Assembly (NCBI GenBank): GCA_944470555.2
Contig: OX104127.1
Location: 53,124,934-53,188,933 of the forward strand
Reading direction: 5' to 3'
Origin: Heterobilharzia americana
Lineage: Eukaryota > Platyhelminthes > Trematoda > Strigeidida > Schistosomatidae
DNA length: 64,000 nt
This document shows positions 54,720-64,000 of the stretch, in pieces. Each line of letters starts with the position of its first letter. Position 1 is the stretch's first letter. Both the position numbers and the translations under genes were made by a program. The notes beneath the pieces are model-generated. The model worked only from the letters and a program-made list of their open reading frames with translations, ran no database searches and was not told where the DNA came from.

Positions 54720-56345
54720 TTGACTTTCCAACTCTTATGAATTAAAGCATGGATTGGACGCTATACAGTTAGACGACGGTGAAAAAATGGTTAGTTTTGA
54801 CATAATTAGCCTTAACACAAATATACGGATCGACAGGCTCCAGAGGTAGTTTGAAATGGGCTTAAAGATGACAAAGAACATACGCATCGAACTAAGGTGT
54901 AGATCGACGAAATCATTCAAGGAGTATCATTTTGCCTAACATCTACAGATTTTAAGTTTCAAAATAAAATATGTAAACAAACTGAAGGTGTTCTCATAGG
55001 GTCACCAATATCCCCTATCATCACAGACATATGTATCGACAGTTGGGAATAGATGTGGTTCCGATATGTAGATGATACGTTTACAGTACTGAAATCTTAA
55101 CAGAACTATAGGTTCTTGGCACAAATAAATTCAGTAATGAATGCAATCTAATTTACCTGTGTCTTAGAAAGTTAGGAAGATGAGCTAGCAATGTTGGATT
55201 GCAAGATTTAACGAAACGAGAAGGAAATCTAGGGACTAGTGTCTATAGCAAACCTACCCATTGGAATCGCTACTTGGACTTCGAATCCTGCCATTCCATT
55301 TCAGTCAAAGTAGGCCTAGTCAAATGCTTAAGTGATAGAGTGAAAAGCTTACTAGTAGATCGGGAAATCTGCGACAAGAAAGTAGACACATCAAGAATAC
55401 CCTTCGTCTCCATAATTACCCACCAAAATTTATCAATAAATTCATAAGAAATCGAGAGAAAAATATTAGCAGTGGTAGTAGTAGTAGTAGTAATACGGAT
55501 GTTATTAATAATATTCCTACTACTAATGGTAATAATGTTGACAGGGTTAAGAAAGAAATCAAAGCCTCTACTGTGTTATCATACAAGGAAGGCACCTCAG
55601 AAGCATTACGAAGAATTCTCAGTAAGGCTGAGATTAAAGTGGCATTCAAACCAACAAACTCGCTCAGAAACAACCTTCGTAGTTAAAAGATCCTATCGAT
55701 GCAATTAGGCAAAATAATTTGGTTTACCAGATCCCTTGCAATGACTGCGATGTCAAGTACATAGGTCAAAGTAGTCGACCAGGCAGGGTCGATTAGAAAA
55801 ACCAAGCACAAAATCTTAGCTAAATCAAGATTAGTAGATCGTAATAAGAAAAGAGATCTAGAGAGATGCTCGGCTATAGCTCTGTATGCTCTAACATACA
55901 ATCACACATTAGGGTAGGATAGGATGACATTATTGCAAACTAACTTAGTTGGATGGAGAGAGGAAGAGATTGATAACTGAATCTTTGTTTATCGAATCAA
56001 CACCAAATACATGCAGTCGAAATGATGCTGCACCTGTCCCAGTTATGTGGAAAATTCTACTACCCTTATCATCACAGAGAAGGAGAGACAATTAGGAATA
56101 CATAAAGTCTGTCTCGAAGTTGTGGAGTTACCTAATGTGAATATGAACAATAAATTGTGTCTGAAACGTTATCCAATAAATACTACTGTTTCACTGTGTG
56201 ATATCTCTGATAAACAGATTAAAATGGAATTACAGTCGACCTCAGTGCCAAAGTATTTCTCTTTGGTGTCAGGGGGAACACTATCAGTCACTGGGATGAG
56301 GTGTATACACCTGACGAGTCCCGAATGAGACGGAAATCCTGTTGT
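54720..56345 (+). pseudogene. Penelope-like element in unit F1: RT, GIY-YIG and tail
   Basis: Plus strand. MVSFDIISLNTNIRIDRLQR (near 54788) is RT motif A region. EGVLIGSPISPIITDICID (from 54984) is motif B. MWFRYVDDTF (YVDD at 55065-55076) is the catalytic box, preceded by an in-frame TAG at 55047. VYSKPTHWNRYLDFESCHSI and VGLVKCLSDRVKSLL (55240-55355) form the thumb. VLSYKEGTSEALRRILSKAE and KPTNSLRN (55580-55670) are the linker. The GIY-YIG start is near 55720-55790 in broken frames. A 93-codon frame 56047-56328 closes the coding part. Inactive through multiple stops. Confidence 0.85.
56301..56345 (+). ncRNA. Decayed hammerhead-like motif at the PLE tail, copy F1
   Basis: CTGACGA at 56311-56317, stem II candidate 56318-56331 with one mismatch, then GGAAAT at 56332-56337 in place of GAAAC. 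It is preceded by the palindrome GTGTATACAC (56301-56310). Identical in R; F2 (62264-62290) differs by one base in the stem II loop. Activity is not expected. Confidence 0.5.
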
Positions 56346-57572
56346 CTAATCCACCCACACCCTCTCTGAAGAAAACTACATAAATCATTCATGCTAATCT
56401 TCATCCAGTTGTCTGTATACAACAATAATGTTTTCTATTTATCAGCTAGCTATCGAATGTTTCATGCCGTGATATTTTATTGTGAGGAGTGAGATTTGTT
56501 TAAACAAATAGTAAGGAGGATGGTCATCAGTGTTGTACTGAGGTTCTTCAATATTTCGTTATGTTCGGGAGTAGAAAATCTGTTAACACTTGGTGTACTG
56601 AGTTCCTACAGTGAATTATTGGTTATCAATGAAGTAGTGGTACTCTTTTTCTAATTCTAATAAGTTATGCTGAAGTGTTGACCATGACTGACAAATCAAG
56701 TGAATTATCGAGAGTTGACCTATAATGATATCCTCCTCTGACTAAAACTCCGAAAGTGGCGGTACTCTAGAATCAATTATTTCAGTGTTAAAACATTCTC
56801 GTTTGTAATCTATGAGAAACAAATTTATTACGAACTAGAATATACACTACACAAAGGAATGTCTGAAAGATACAAACTGACAGTAGACACTTATCTTGAG
56901 ATTTTTATTGAGTCGAAGAAGACAAGATGTATTTATCCGGATATTATAACCTGGAAAAATAATTTCGATGTGCACAGACTAATTTAGGGACAATTCTGTC
57001 TACCGCAAAAAATATTTCTCAGAGAACAGTGTCTGAATATGATCACTTACACCACTACTTACATCAAATTTTCAGCTTTCCATTGCATGACGTGGATATT
57101 CATAACTAAGTATCTGTGTTCAAAGAAGTAGCGTGTACCGCCTTAAGAAAACACCAATAAATATCTCGTGTAACCTGAGTATTTAAAACTAATCAAACAG
57201 GAAATGTACATATACTAGAAAAAAATGACCAACATTTCAATTTTCTTTCACTGGAATGAAAATTGTTCATATAAACAGTAGGTAGACACACTCAGTGGTA
57301 AAATGCTCACCATCATACTTGAACGTTCCTTCTATGTCTCATTTCTGGCAGATTTTATGGGTGTGGAATGCTGATGAGTCAGTTATAAAAGATATCTAAC
57401 TGTCCACTACTCCCAAGATCTTAATAAATCTCCAACACATATCAGTTGATCACGATTATCAAAATGACATAAATAAAATGATTTTAACCCTTCAAATTAA
57501 AATCTAGAATACTTGACAAAAGTCACTGAATAAATCAGAATATTATTTAAATTGAAGTGGTTGTGAGACCAA

Positions 57573-57600
57573 GTGTGTGTATGTGTGTGTGTGTGTGTAA
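57573..57600. repeat. TG dinucleotide repeat, unit F1
   Basis: Interrupted (TG)n matching the CA repeat in unit R and the TG repeat at 63523-63552 in F2. Confidence 0.85.
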
Positions 57601-57734
57601 GGAATAAGAATGAAACGCAGTAAATTTGGACATCATCTTGTTGATTAAGATATGTTTCTGGTGACAGGTTTTAAAGAAGATTGAAGTAACAGTTGAGGAT
57701 GAGATGATCGACTGGAGAAGCAGAAGTTGATGGA

Positions 57735-58090
57735 GAAATTATGCAGCAGCTATTTGTCATACCACTGTCTTATGATGGTCTTTGCTCTTGTATAAGAAGA
57801 CTTACAGGAGAACTGCTGACACAAATATGTTGCTACATCCGAGTACAAAATCGATGGCGAAATAAGGCACGAGTACTATGTTTATGTCCATCTGACTGGA
57901 CATTTTCTGTAATATGTTCAAATTTGATAAACATGACAGCGATCATACATGGAAACTCGTCCTGATTAGGAGAATGTACATTGTTTTGTCAAAGACATTT
58001 CGAGTAAGGTCCCAATATATTAGTAGTAACATTATCATCTGTGAGTATGCTAACAGTTCGTTACTTCTAAGGAATACGACGCGGTGTAAT
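57735..58090 (+). pseudogene. Unrecognised ORF remnant in unit F1
   Basis: Homologous to the 117-codon frame of R (30254-29901). A one-base deletion after PSDW at about 57897 closes the frame early, at 57965. No known motif. Confidence 0.35.
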
Positions 58091-58569
58091 TAAATTACTA
58101 CTCCATGAATATTCGTCATAACAATGTCGTCCCACTTGAAAAGCTGTTTGGAAAACAGCTGTGGATTAATGCTCAATGCGCTAGGTGGTACATCGACAAA
58201 TAACTTCCTTCCAAGATTTACCTGAATGATCTATGCTGTATGATGCTGTTCGCATACAGTTTCGGGGTATTTTCAGTGATCTCATATATTTCACTGGAAG
58301 TCTGATTGAAGTCTGTCAAAACGGTGAGACAGTGTCGAAGGCATTATGCTAGATCTATCAAGCCAGCTGTAGCTTTATTGAGTGATTTCTATCAGCTTTC
58401 TCAAATGACCAAATGAATAACTGTGACATACTCTACCTGATATATTGTCGTGTTGAGTGAACACAGAAGATTGTAGGTAGTTCTTGAAGGATCTGCCTAA
58501 CCATTTCCTTTACACATATTTGTAACAACTATTCACATACAGTGATGTGTAATTTTGCTAATGTTTTGA

Positions 58570-58795
58570 TCAAAACAACTGCGCATGATCCCACCAAGCC
58601 ACACCTATCTCAGATAGTCAGAGTGATAACCAGTATGATGTTGCCGTGTTTAATTCAAGTCGTTGTTATTGGGATGAGAAGTTGTGTTTGGGCAACCAGT
58701 ATTATGTGCTAGTATCACAAGACGAATTCACATGGGATTCTGGCAGAAAATCCTCGGTGACTGAAGTGAAACTAAGTTCTGATCAGCCCTGTGTT
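58570..58795 (+). pseudogene. Unrecognised cysteine-containing ORF remnant in unit F1
   Basis: Homologous to 29420-29133 in R. Reads YDVAVFNSSRCYWDEKLC, LGNQYYVLVSQDEF, then terminates just after SSDQPCVS where the tRNA-like sequence begins. No family recognised. Confidence 0.35.
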
Positions 58796-58870
58796 TCATA
58801 GTTCAGTTGGTAGAGTACCAGCCTGGCCTGGTAACCCGGAGGTTGCTATTTCTTGGAATTATTTCTTCAC
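58785..58870 (+). repeat. tRNA-like fragment with D-arm A box
   Basis: TAGTTCAGTTGG (58799-58810) plus TAGAGTACCAGCCTGG reads like a tRNA D-arm and anticodon arm; 'taacccggaggttgc' follows. No T-arm B box (GGTTCGAATCC) is found downstream, so it is a tRNA-derived remnant and not a tRNA gene. In unit R, 21 nt of it (58811-58831) are missing. Confidence 0.45.
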
Positions 58871-59164
58871 AGATTAACCAATAAAACTTATATATAAAGT
58901 GTTTTCACTTTGTAAATTTGTCATTTTTATCCAGTACTATGTTGTTGACAGTTGAGCTGAGTCACTTTTGTGGCAATCATTCGGTGTGACCCGTTATATT
59001 GTTAGACGTTAATATGCCAGAACTGTTTGAGTCAACATTCTGTTTTTCATCCAATCCATCAGCTACTTTCGACGAACTTTCCTCTACATAGACTGATGTT
59101 TACTCAATCGTCAATGTTCATTCTGTCCGATGTTGATTGTCGTCAACGCATGACCTCCATAGTT

Positions 59165-59306
59165 GCCTAGTCATCTGGAACAAGATATTTGTATATGAAA
59201 TTGTTTTTGTTCAATATTTTTACTAGATCTTTTCCTTTGTCTAGTTTATTTTTGATGAAGTTCATTGGTGTGAATATGGTTTGAACGTCTGCACTTCTGA
59301 AGTCCT
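59165..59306 (-). pseudogene. Opposing PLE linker fragment cut at the F1/F2 junction
   Basis: Reverse complement of 28716-28860. Reads FTPMNFIKNKLDKGKDLVK on the minus strand and is truncated exactly where F2 starts. Confidence 0.65.
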
Positions 59307-60438
59307 GCTATATGGCTGTGGGACATGACAGGTAGAAGTTGAAGACATGAAGTGATCATCAGTTTCCAGCTGTGCGTGTCGTCATGGTATTGCTCACATA
59401 AGCTGGAATAATCATATGGGTGTTGTAGAGCTTAAGTGAAATATACTAGATAAGGAAGTCAAGTCAGTCGATGAGGTTGTGAAACTTCAGCAAGTGAGGT
59501 GATTTGGAAATGTGTTGTGCATGCCAAGAGAACACTTACCTCGACGTCCCACACTAACAGAAGTTGGATTTGGATAAAGAAGGTTCAGAGTGGTCAGACC
59601 AAGATGTGGCATCACTTCATGAAATCTCTGACTGTTAATCTCAGCAGTTCAGGTAGGGGTATGTGGACAACATAATTCGGGCTCACAAGACGATAGAAAT
59701 CAATGGTTGTGGACTCTTGGTGAAATAACTGAAAATCAGTCATAATGCTCCATATGTATTGACTTCTCGATGTCTTCTGGAGCTTGAGTGTTTTGACTAG
59801 CCTTCACTGATAAATTTCTTCTCCTCACATCCACCTTCATCTGCTTTGGTCTCTTTTCTATCCACTTGTTCTTTGTATACTACTGTGGATGTGGTAACTT
59901 GAAGGAATGCACTTGTCTGAGAGGCTCTGTACTGAGATTCATACAAGTACAGCTCATATCTGACGTCAACCCTTTACTCGGAGTCTAATATTTGTGAAGC
60001 TATCCAGTCAAACATTGACTAGGATTCATCGAAATAAAAACTTATTTTTAGAAACCATTTGGTTTACTTTTCTGAATTCAAGTAATAACCGACTGTTTAC
60101 CTGATTAACTGTCATTCGTTGGGGTTATTGTTTCATGCATGTTTTTAAACAGCAATTGTTGCATCTGTCTCCAAGTGGTCAATTGGTAAATTTATGACTT
60201 GTTGGTATTTTATTATTTTCATCTCCACTAACTGCACATGTAGTTTCTCCTCTCTATAAGATTGTATCAGTTGACCTCTGCCCACACATCATATCCTCAA
60301 GTTAACAGGTGTATTCATGTTTCACTGCCACCTCTTATTCCATTTATCGCCTTCATCATATGTACATGCAAGTAAATATTATTTCATTAATATAGGAGTG
60401 GAACGTGGTCAGTGTGGTAGATTGTAATTCCACTTCAG

Positions 60439-60520
60439 TCTGTTTATTAGAAATGTCACACAATGAGACGTTATTGGGTACAGGATAACGTTTCACTGTG
60501 TGATACTACAAATGAACAGA
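60439..60520. repeat. 36-nt-armed hairpin of head-to-head PLE ends, copy F2
   Basis: Arms 60439-60474 and 60485-60520; sequence as in F1. Confidence 0.85.
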
Positions 60521-60679
60521 TTATAAAGGGATTCAAACAATATTTCTTCAATGAAGTGTGAAGTCACTTCTCTGATCTAATATCAGTTTGGTGAATGTGT
60601 AGTGGTGACAAATGAATAAGACTAGACCTATGGACATTAACCTTTGTTTGATGCGCAATATGGAATAACTCAAAGTCTT

Positions 60680-62300
60680 GGTTTTCCAAGTCTTATGACT
60701 TAAAGCATGGATTGGACGCTATACAGTTAGACGACGGTGAAAAAATGGTTAGTTTTGACATAATTAGCCTTAACACAAATATACGGATCGACAGGCTCCA
60801 GAGGTAGTTTGAAATGGGCTTAAAGATGACAAAGAACATACGCATCGAACTAAGGTGTAGATCGACGAAATCATTCAAGGAGTATCATTTTGCCTAACAT
60901 CTACAGATTTTAAGTTTCAAAATAAAATATGTAAACAAACTGAAGGTGTTCTCATAGGGTCACCAATATCCCCTATCATCACAGACATATGTATCGACAG
61001 TTGGGAATAGATGTGGTTCCGATATGTAGATGATACGTTTACAGTACTGAAATCTTAACAGAACTATAGGTTCTTGGCACAAATAAATTCAGTAATGAAT
61101 GCAATCTAATTTACCTGTGACTTAGAAAGTTAGGAAGATGAGCTAGCAATGTTGGATTGCAAGATTTAACGAACACGAGAAGGAAATCTAGGGACTAGTG
61201 TCTATAGCAAACCTACCCATTGGAATCGCTACTTAGACTTCGAATCCTGCCATCCCATTTCAGTGAAAGTAGGCCTAGTCAAATGCTTAAGTGATAGAGT
61301 GAAAAGCTTACTAGTAGATCGGAAAATCTGCGACAAGAAAGTAGACACATCAAGAATACCCTACGTCTTCATAATTACCCACCCAAATTTATCAATAAAT
61401 TCATAAGAAATCGAGAGAAAAATATTAGCAATGGTAGTAGTAGTAATGCATGTGTTATTAATAATAATCCCACTACTAGTGGTAATAATGTTGACAGGGT
61501 TAAGAAAGAAATCAAAGCCTCTACTGTGTTATCATACAAGGAAGGCACCTCAGAAGCATTACGAAGAATTCTCAGTAAGGCTGAGATTAAAGTGGCATTC
61601 AAACCAACAAACTCGCTCAGAAACAACCTTCGTAGGTTAAAAGATCCTATCGATGCATTTAATCAAAATAATCTGGTTTACCAGATCCCTTGCAATGACT
61701 GCGATTTCAAGTACATAGGTCAAAGAAGTCGACCAGGCAGCGTCGATTAGAAAAACCAAGCACAAAATCTTAGCTAAATCAAGATTAGTAGATCGTAATA
61801 AGAAAAGAGATCTAGAGAGATGCTCGGCTATAGTTCTGTATGCGATGACACAGAATCACACATTAGGGTGGGATAGGATGACATTATTGCAAACTAACTT
61901 AGTTGGATGGAGAGAGGAAGAGATTGATAACTGAATCTTTGTTTATCAAATCAACACCAAATACATGCAGTCGAAATGATGCTGCACCTGTCCCAGATAT
62001 GTGGAAAATTCTACTACCCTTATCATCACAGAGAAGGAGAGACAATTAGGAATACATAAAGTCTGTCTCGAAGTTGTGGAGTTACCTGATATGAATATGG
62101 ACAATAAATTGTGTCTGAAACGTTATCCAATAAATACTACTGTTTCACTGTGTGGTATCTCTAACGCACAGATTAAAATGGAATTGCAGTCGACTGCAGT
62201 GCCAAGTATTTCTCTTTGGTGTCAGGGGGAACACTATCAGTCACTGGGATGAGGTGTATACACCTGACGAGTCCCGAACGAGACGGAAATCCTGTTGTCT
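60680..62300 (+). pseudogene. Penelope-like element in unit F2: RT, GIY-YIG and tail
   Basis: Same domain order as F1. The linker and nuclease start are best preserved here: a 74-codon frame at 61526-61750 reads through EGTSEALRRILSK, KPTNSLRNNLRRLKDPIDAF and NQNNLVYQIPCNDCDFKYIG before a stop, giving VYQIPC and YIG of the GIY-YIG signature. The tail frame 62001-62252 is shortened by a frameshift relative to F1 and R. The decayed hammerhead motif is at 62264-62290. Confidence 0.85.
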
Positions 62301-64000
62301 AATCCACCCACACACGCTCTGAAGTAAACTACATAAATCATTAATGCTAATCTTCATTCAGTTGTCTGTATACAACAATAATGTTTTCTATTTATCAGCT
62401 AGCTATCGAATGTTTCATGCCGTGATATTTTATTGTGAGGAGTGAGATTTGTTTAAACAAATAGTAAGGAGGATGGTCATCAGTGTTGTACTGAGGTTCT
62501 TCAATATTTCGTTAGGTCCGGGAGTAGAAAATCTGTTAACACTTGGTGTATTGAGTTCCTACAGTGAATTATTGGTTATCAATGAAGTAGTGGTACTCTT
62601 TTTCTAATTCTAATAAGTTATGCTGAAGTGTTGACCATGACTGACAAATCAAGTGAATTATCGAGAGTTGACCTATAATGATATCCTCCTCTGACTAAAA
62701 CTCCGAAAGTGGCGGTACTCTAGAATCAATTATTTCAGTGTTAAAACATTCTCGTTTGTAATCTATGAGAAACAAATTTATTACGAACTAGAATATACAC
62801 TACACAAAGGAATGTCTGAAAGATACAAACTGACAGTAGACACTTATCTTGAGATTTTTATTGAGTCGAAGAAGACAAGATGTATTTATCCGGATATTAT
62901 AACCTGGAAAAATAATTTCGATGTGCACAAACTAATTTAGGGACAATTCTGTCTACCGCAAAAAATATTTCTCAGAGAACAGTGTCTGAATATGATCACT
63001 TACACCACTACTTACATCAAATTTTCAGCTTTCCATTGCATGACGTGGATATTCATAACTAAGTATCTGTGTTCAAAGAAGTAGCGTGTACCGCCTTAAG
63101 AAAACACCAATAAATATCTCGTGTAACCTGAGTATTTAAAACTAATCAAACAGGAAATGTACATATACTAGAAAAAAATGACCAACATTTCAATTTTCTT
63201 TCACTGGAATGAAAATTGTTCATATAAACAGTAGGTAGACACACTCAGTGGTAAAATGCTCACCATCATACTTGAAAGTTCGTTCTATGTCTCATTTCTG
63301 GCAGATTTTATGGGTGTGGAATGCTGATGAGTCAGTTATAAAAGATATCTAACTGTCCACTGCTCCCAAGATCTTAATAAATCTCCAACACATATCAGTT
63401 GATCACGATTATCAAAATGACATAAATAAAATGATTTTAACCCTTCAAATTAAAATCTAGAATACTTGACAAAAGTCACTGAATAAATCAGAATATTATT
63501 TAAATTGAAGTGGTTGTGAGACCAAGTGTGTGTATGTGTGTGTGTGTGTGTAAGGAATAAGAATGAAACGCAGTAAATTTGGACATCATCTTGTTGATTA
63601 AGATATGTTTCTGGTGACAGGTTTTAAAGAAGATTGAAGTAACAGTTGAGGATGAGATGATCGACTGAAGAAGCAGAAGCTGATGAAGAAATTATGTAGC
63701 AGACATTTGTCATACTACTGTCTTATGATGGTCTTTGCTCTTGTATAAGAAAACTTACAGGAGAACTGCTGACACAAATATGTTGCTACATCCGAGTACG
63801 AAATCGATGCCGAAATAAGGCACGAGTAATATGTTTATATCCATCTAACTGAGACGTTTTCTGTAATATGTTCAAATTTGATAAACATGACAGCGATCTT
63901 ACATGGAAACTCGTCCTGATTAGGAGAATGTACATTGTTTTGTCAAAGACATTTCGAGTAAGGTCCCAATATATTAGTAGTAACATTATCATCTATGAGT

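Larger units (their letters stand above)
53330..59306 (+). repeat. Composite 5.95-kb unit, copy F1
   Basis: Same content as copy R in opposite orientation, immediately followed by copy F2. Matching features sit 5.95 kb apart in F1 and F2 (hairpin 54481 and 60439; 93-codon tail frame 56047 and 62001; ORF remnant 57741 and 63694). The right end stops inside the opposing PLE fragment at 'cttctgaag' (59298-59306), after which 'tcctgctatatggctg' restarts the unit. Confidence 0.9.
59307..64000 (+). repeat. Composite 5.95-kb unit, copy F2 (cut by window end)
   Basis: Direct tandem copy of F1. Contains the RTE-like 3' end (59307-60010), PLE hairpin (60439-60520), PLE (60680-62300), TG repeat (63523-63552) and the start of the ORF remnant (from 63694, with a stop at its second codon). 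F2 carries more private changes than F1 in several segments. Confidence 0.9.

Noticed and set aside
58785..58870. Genuine tRNA gene
   Set aside because: D-arm-like sequence is present but no T-arm B box and no acceptor stem pairing can be found.
1..64000. CRISPR array, bacterial operon or prophage
   Set aside because: No regularly spaced identical repeats, no ribosome-binding sites or dense ORFs; content is eukaryotic retroelements.

Overview
The window looks like AT-rich nuclear DNA from a parasitic flatworm, most likely a schistosome-type trematode. The evidence is its mix of repeats: RTE-like and CR1-like LINEs, a Ty3/gypsy LTR retrotransposon, Penelope-like elements (PLEs), and tRNA-derived SINEs that carry hammerhead-ribozyme motifs of the schistosome Sm-alpha type. 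I found no intact protein-coding host gene, no rRNA, no true tRNA and no CRISPR array. Almost everything recognisable is a retroelement broken by stops and frameshifts, so most entries are pseudogenes or repeats. All family calls come from protein and nucleotide motifs read by eye, and boundaries are approximate unless a base position is argued.

Layout. 1-3.3 kb: two RTE-like LINE fragments on opposite strands. 5.3-14.1 kb: a minus-strand stack of at least four CR1-like LINE fragments. These include an ORF1 with a PHD-type zinc finger, two endonuclease domains and several reverse transcriptase (RT) pieces, one split by an LTR-like insertion. 14.6-17.9 kb: a minus-strand Ty3/gypsy element with gag, protease, RT/RNase H and integrase remnants in the normal order. 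21.4-21.9 kb: remains of a second LTR-element integrase on the plus strand. 22-26.4 kb: AT-rich DNA with nothing recognised. 26.4-27.7 kb: a 5'-truncated RTE, an Sm-alpha-like SINE, and a SINE pair with the best preserved hammerhead motif in the window.

28.7-64 kb is dominated by a composite unit of about 5.95 kb present three times: copy R, inverted, at 28.7-34.7 kb; copy F1 at 53.3-59.3 kb; and copy F2, directly adjoining F1 and cut by the window end. Each unit joins the 3' end of an RTE-like LINE, a 36-nt-armed hairpin made of head-to-head PLE ends, a PLE RT plus GIY-YIG endonuclease with a decayed hammerhead-like tail, about 3 kb of sequence including two unrecognised ORF remnants, and (shown in R and F1; beyond the window in F2) an oppositely oriented PLE fragment. 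The 18.6-kb spacer between R and F1 holds many tRNA-derived SINEs. At least three of these are head-to-head pairs separated by a related spacer. The spacer also has a tandem repeat of about 155 bp, further PLE copies, and a 440-bp GIY-YIG-bearing insertion with a 12-bp target-site duplication.

Nothing here forms an operon or pathway. The interest lies in genome architecture: long inverted plus tandem duplication, retroelement nesting, ribozyme-bearing SINEs, and inverted composite elements.
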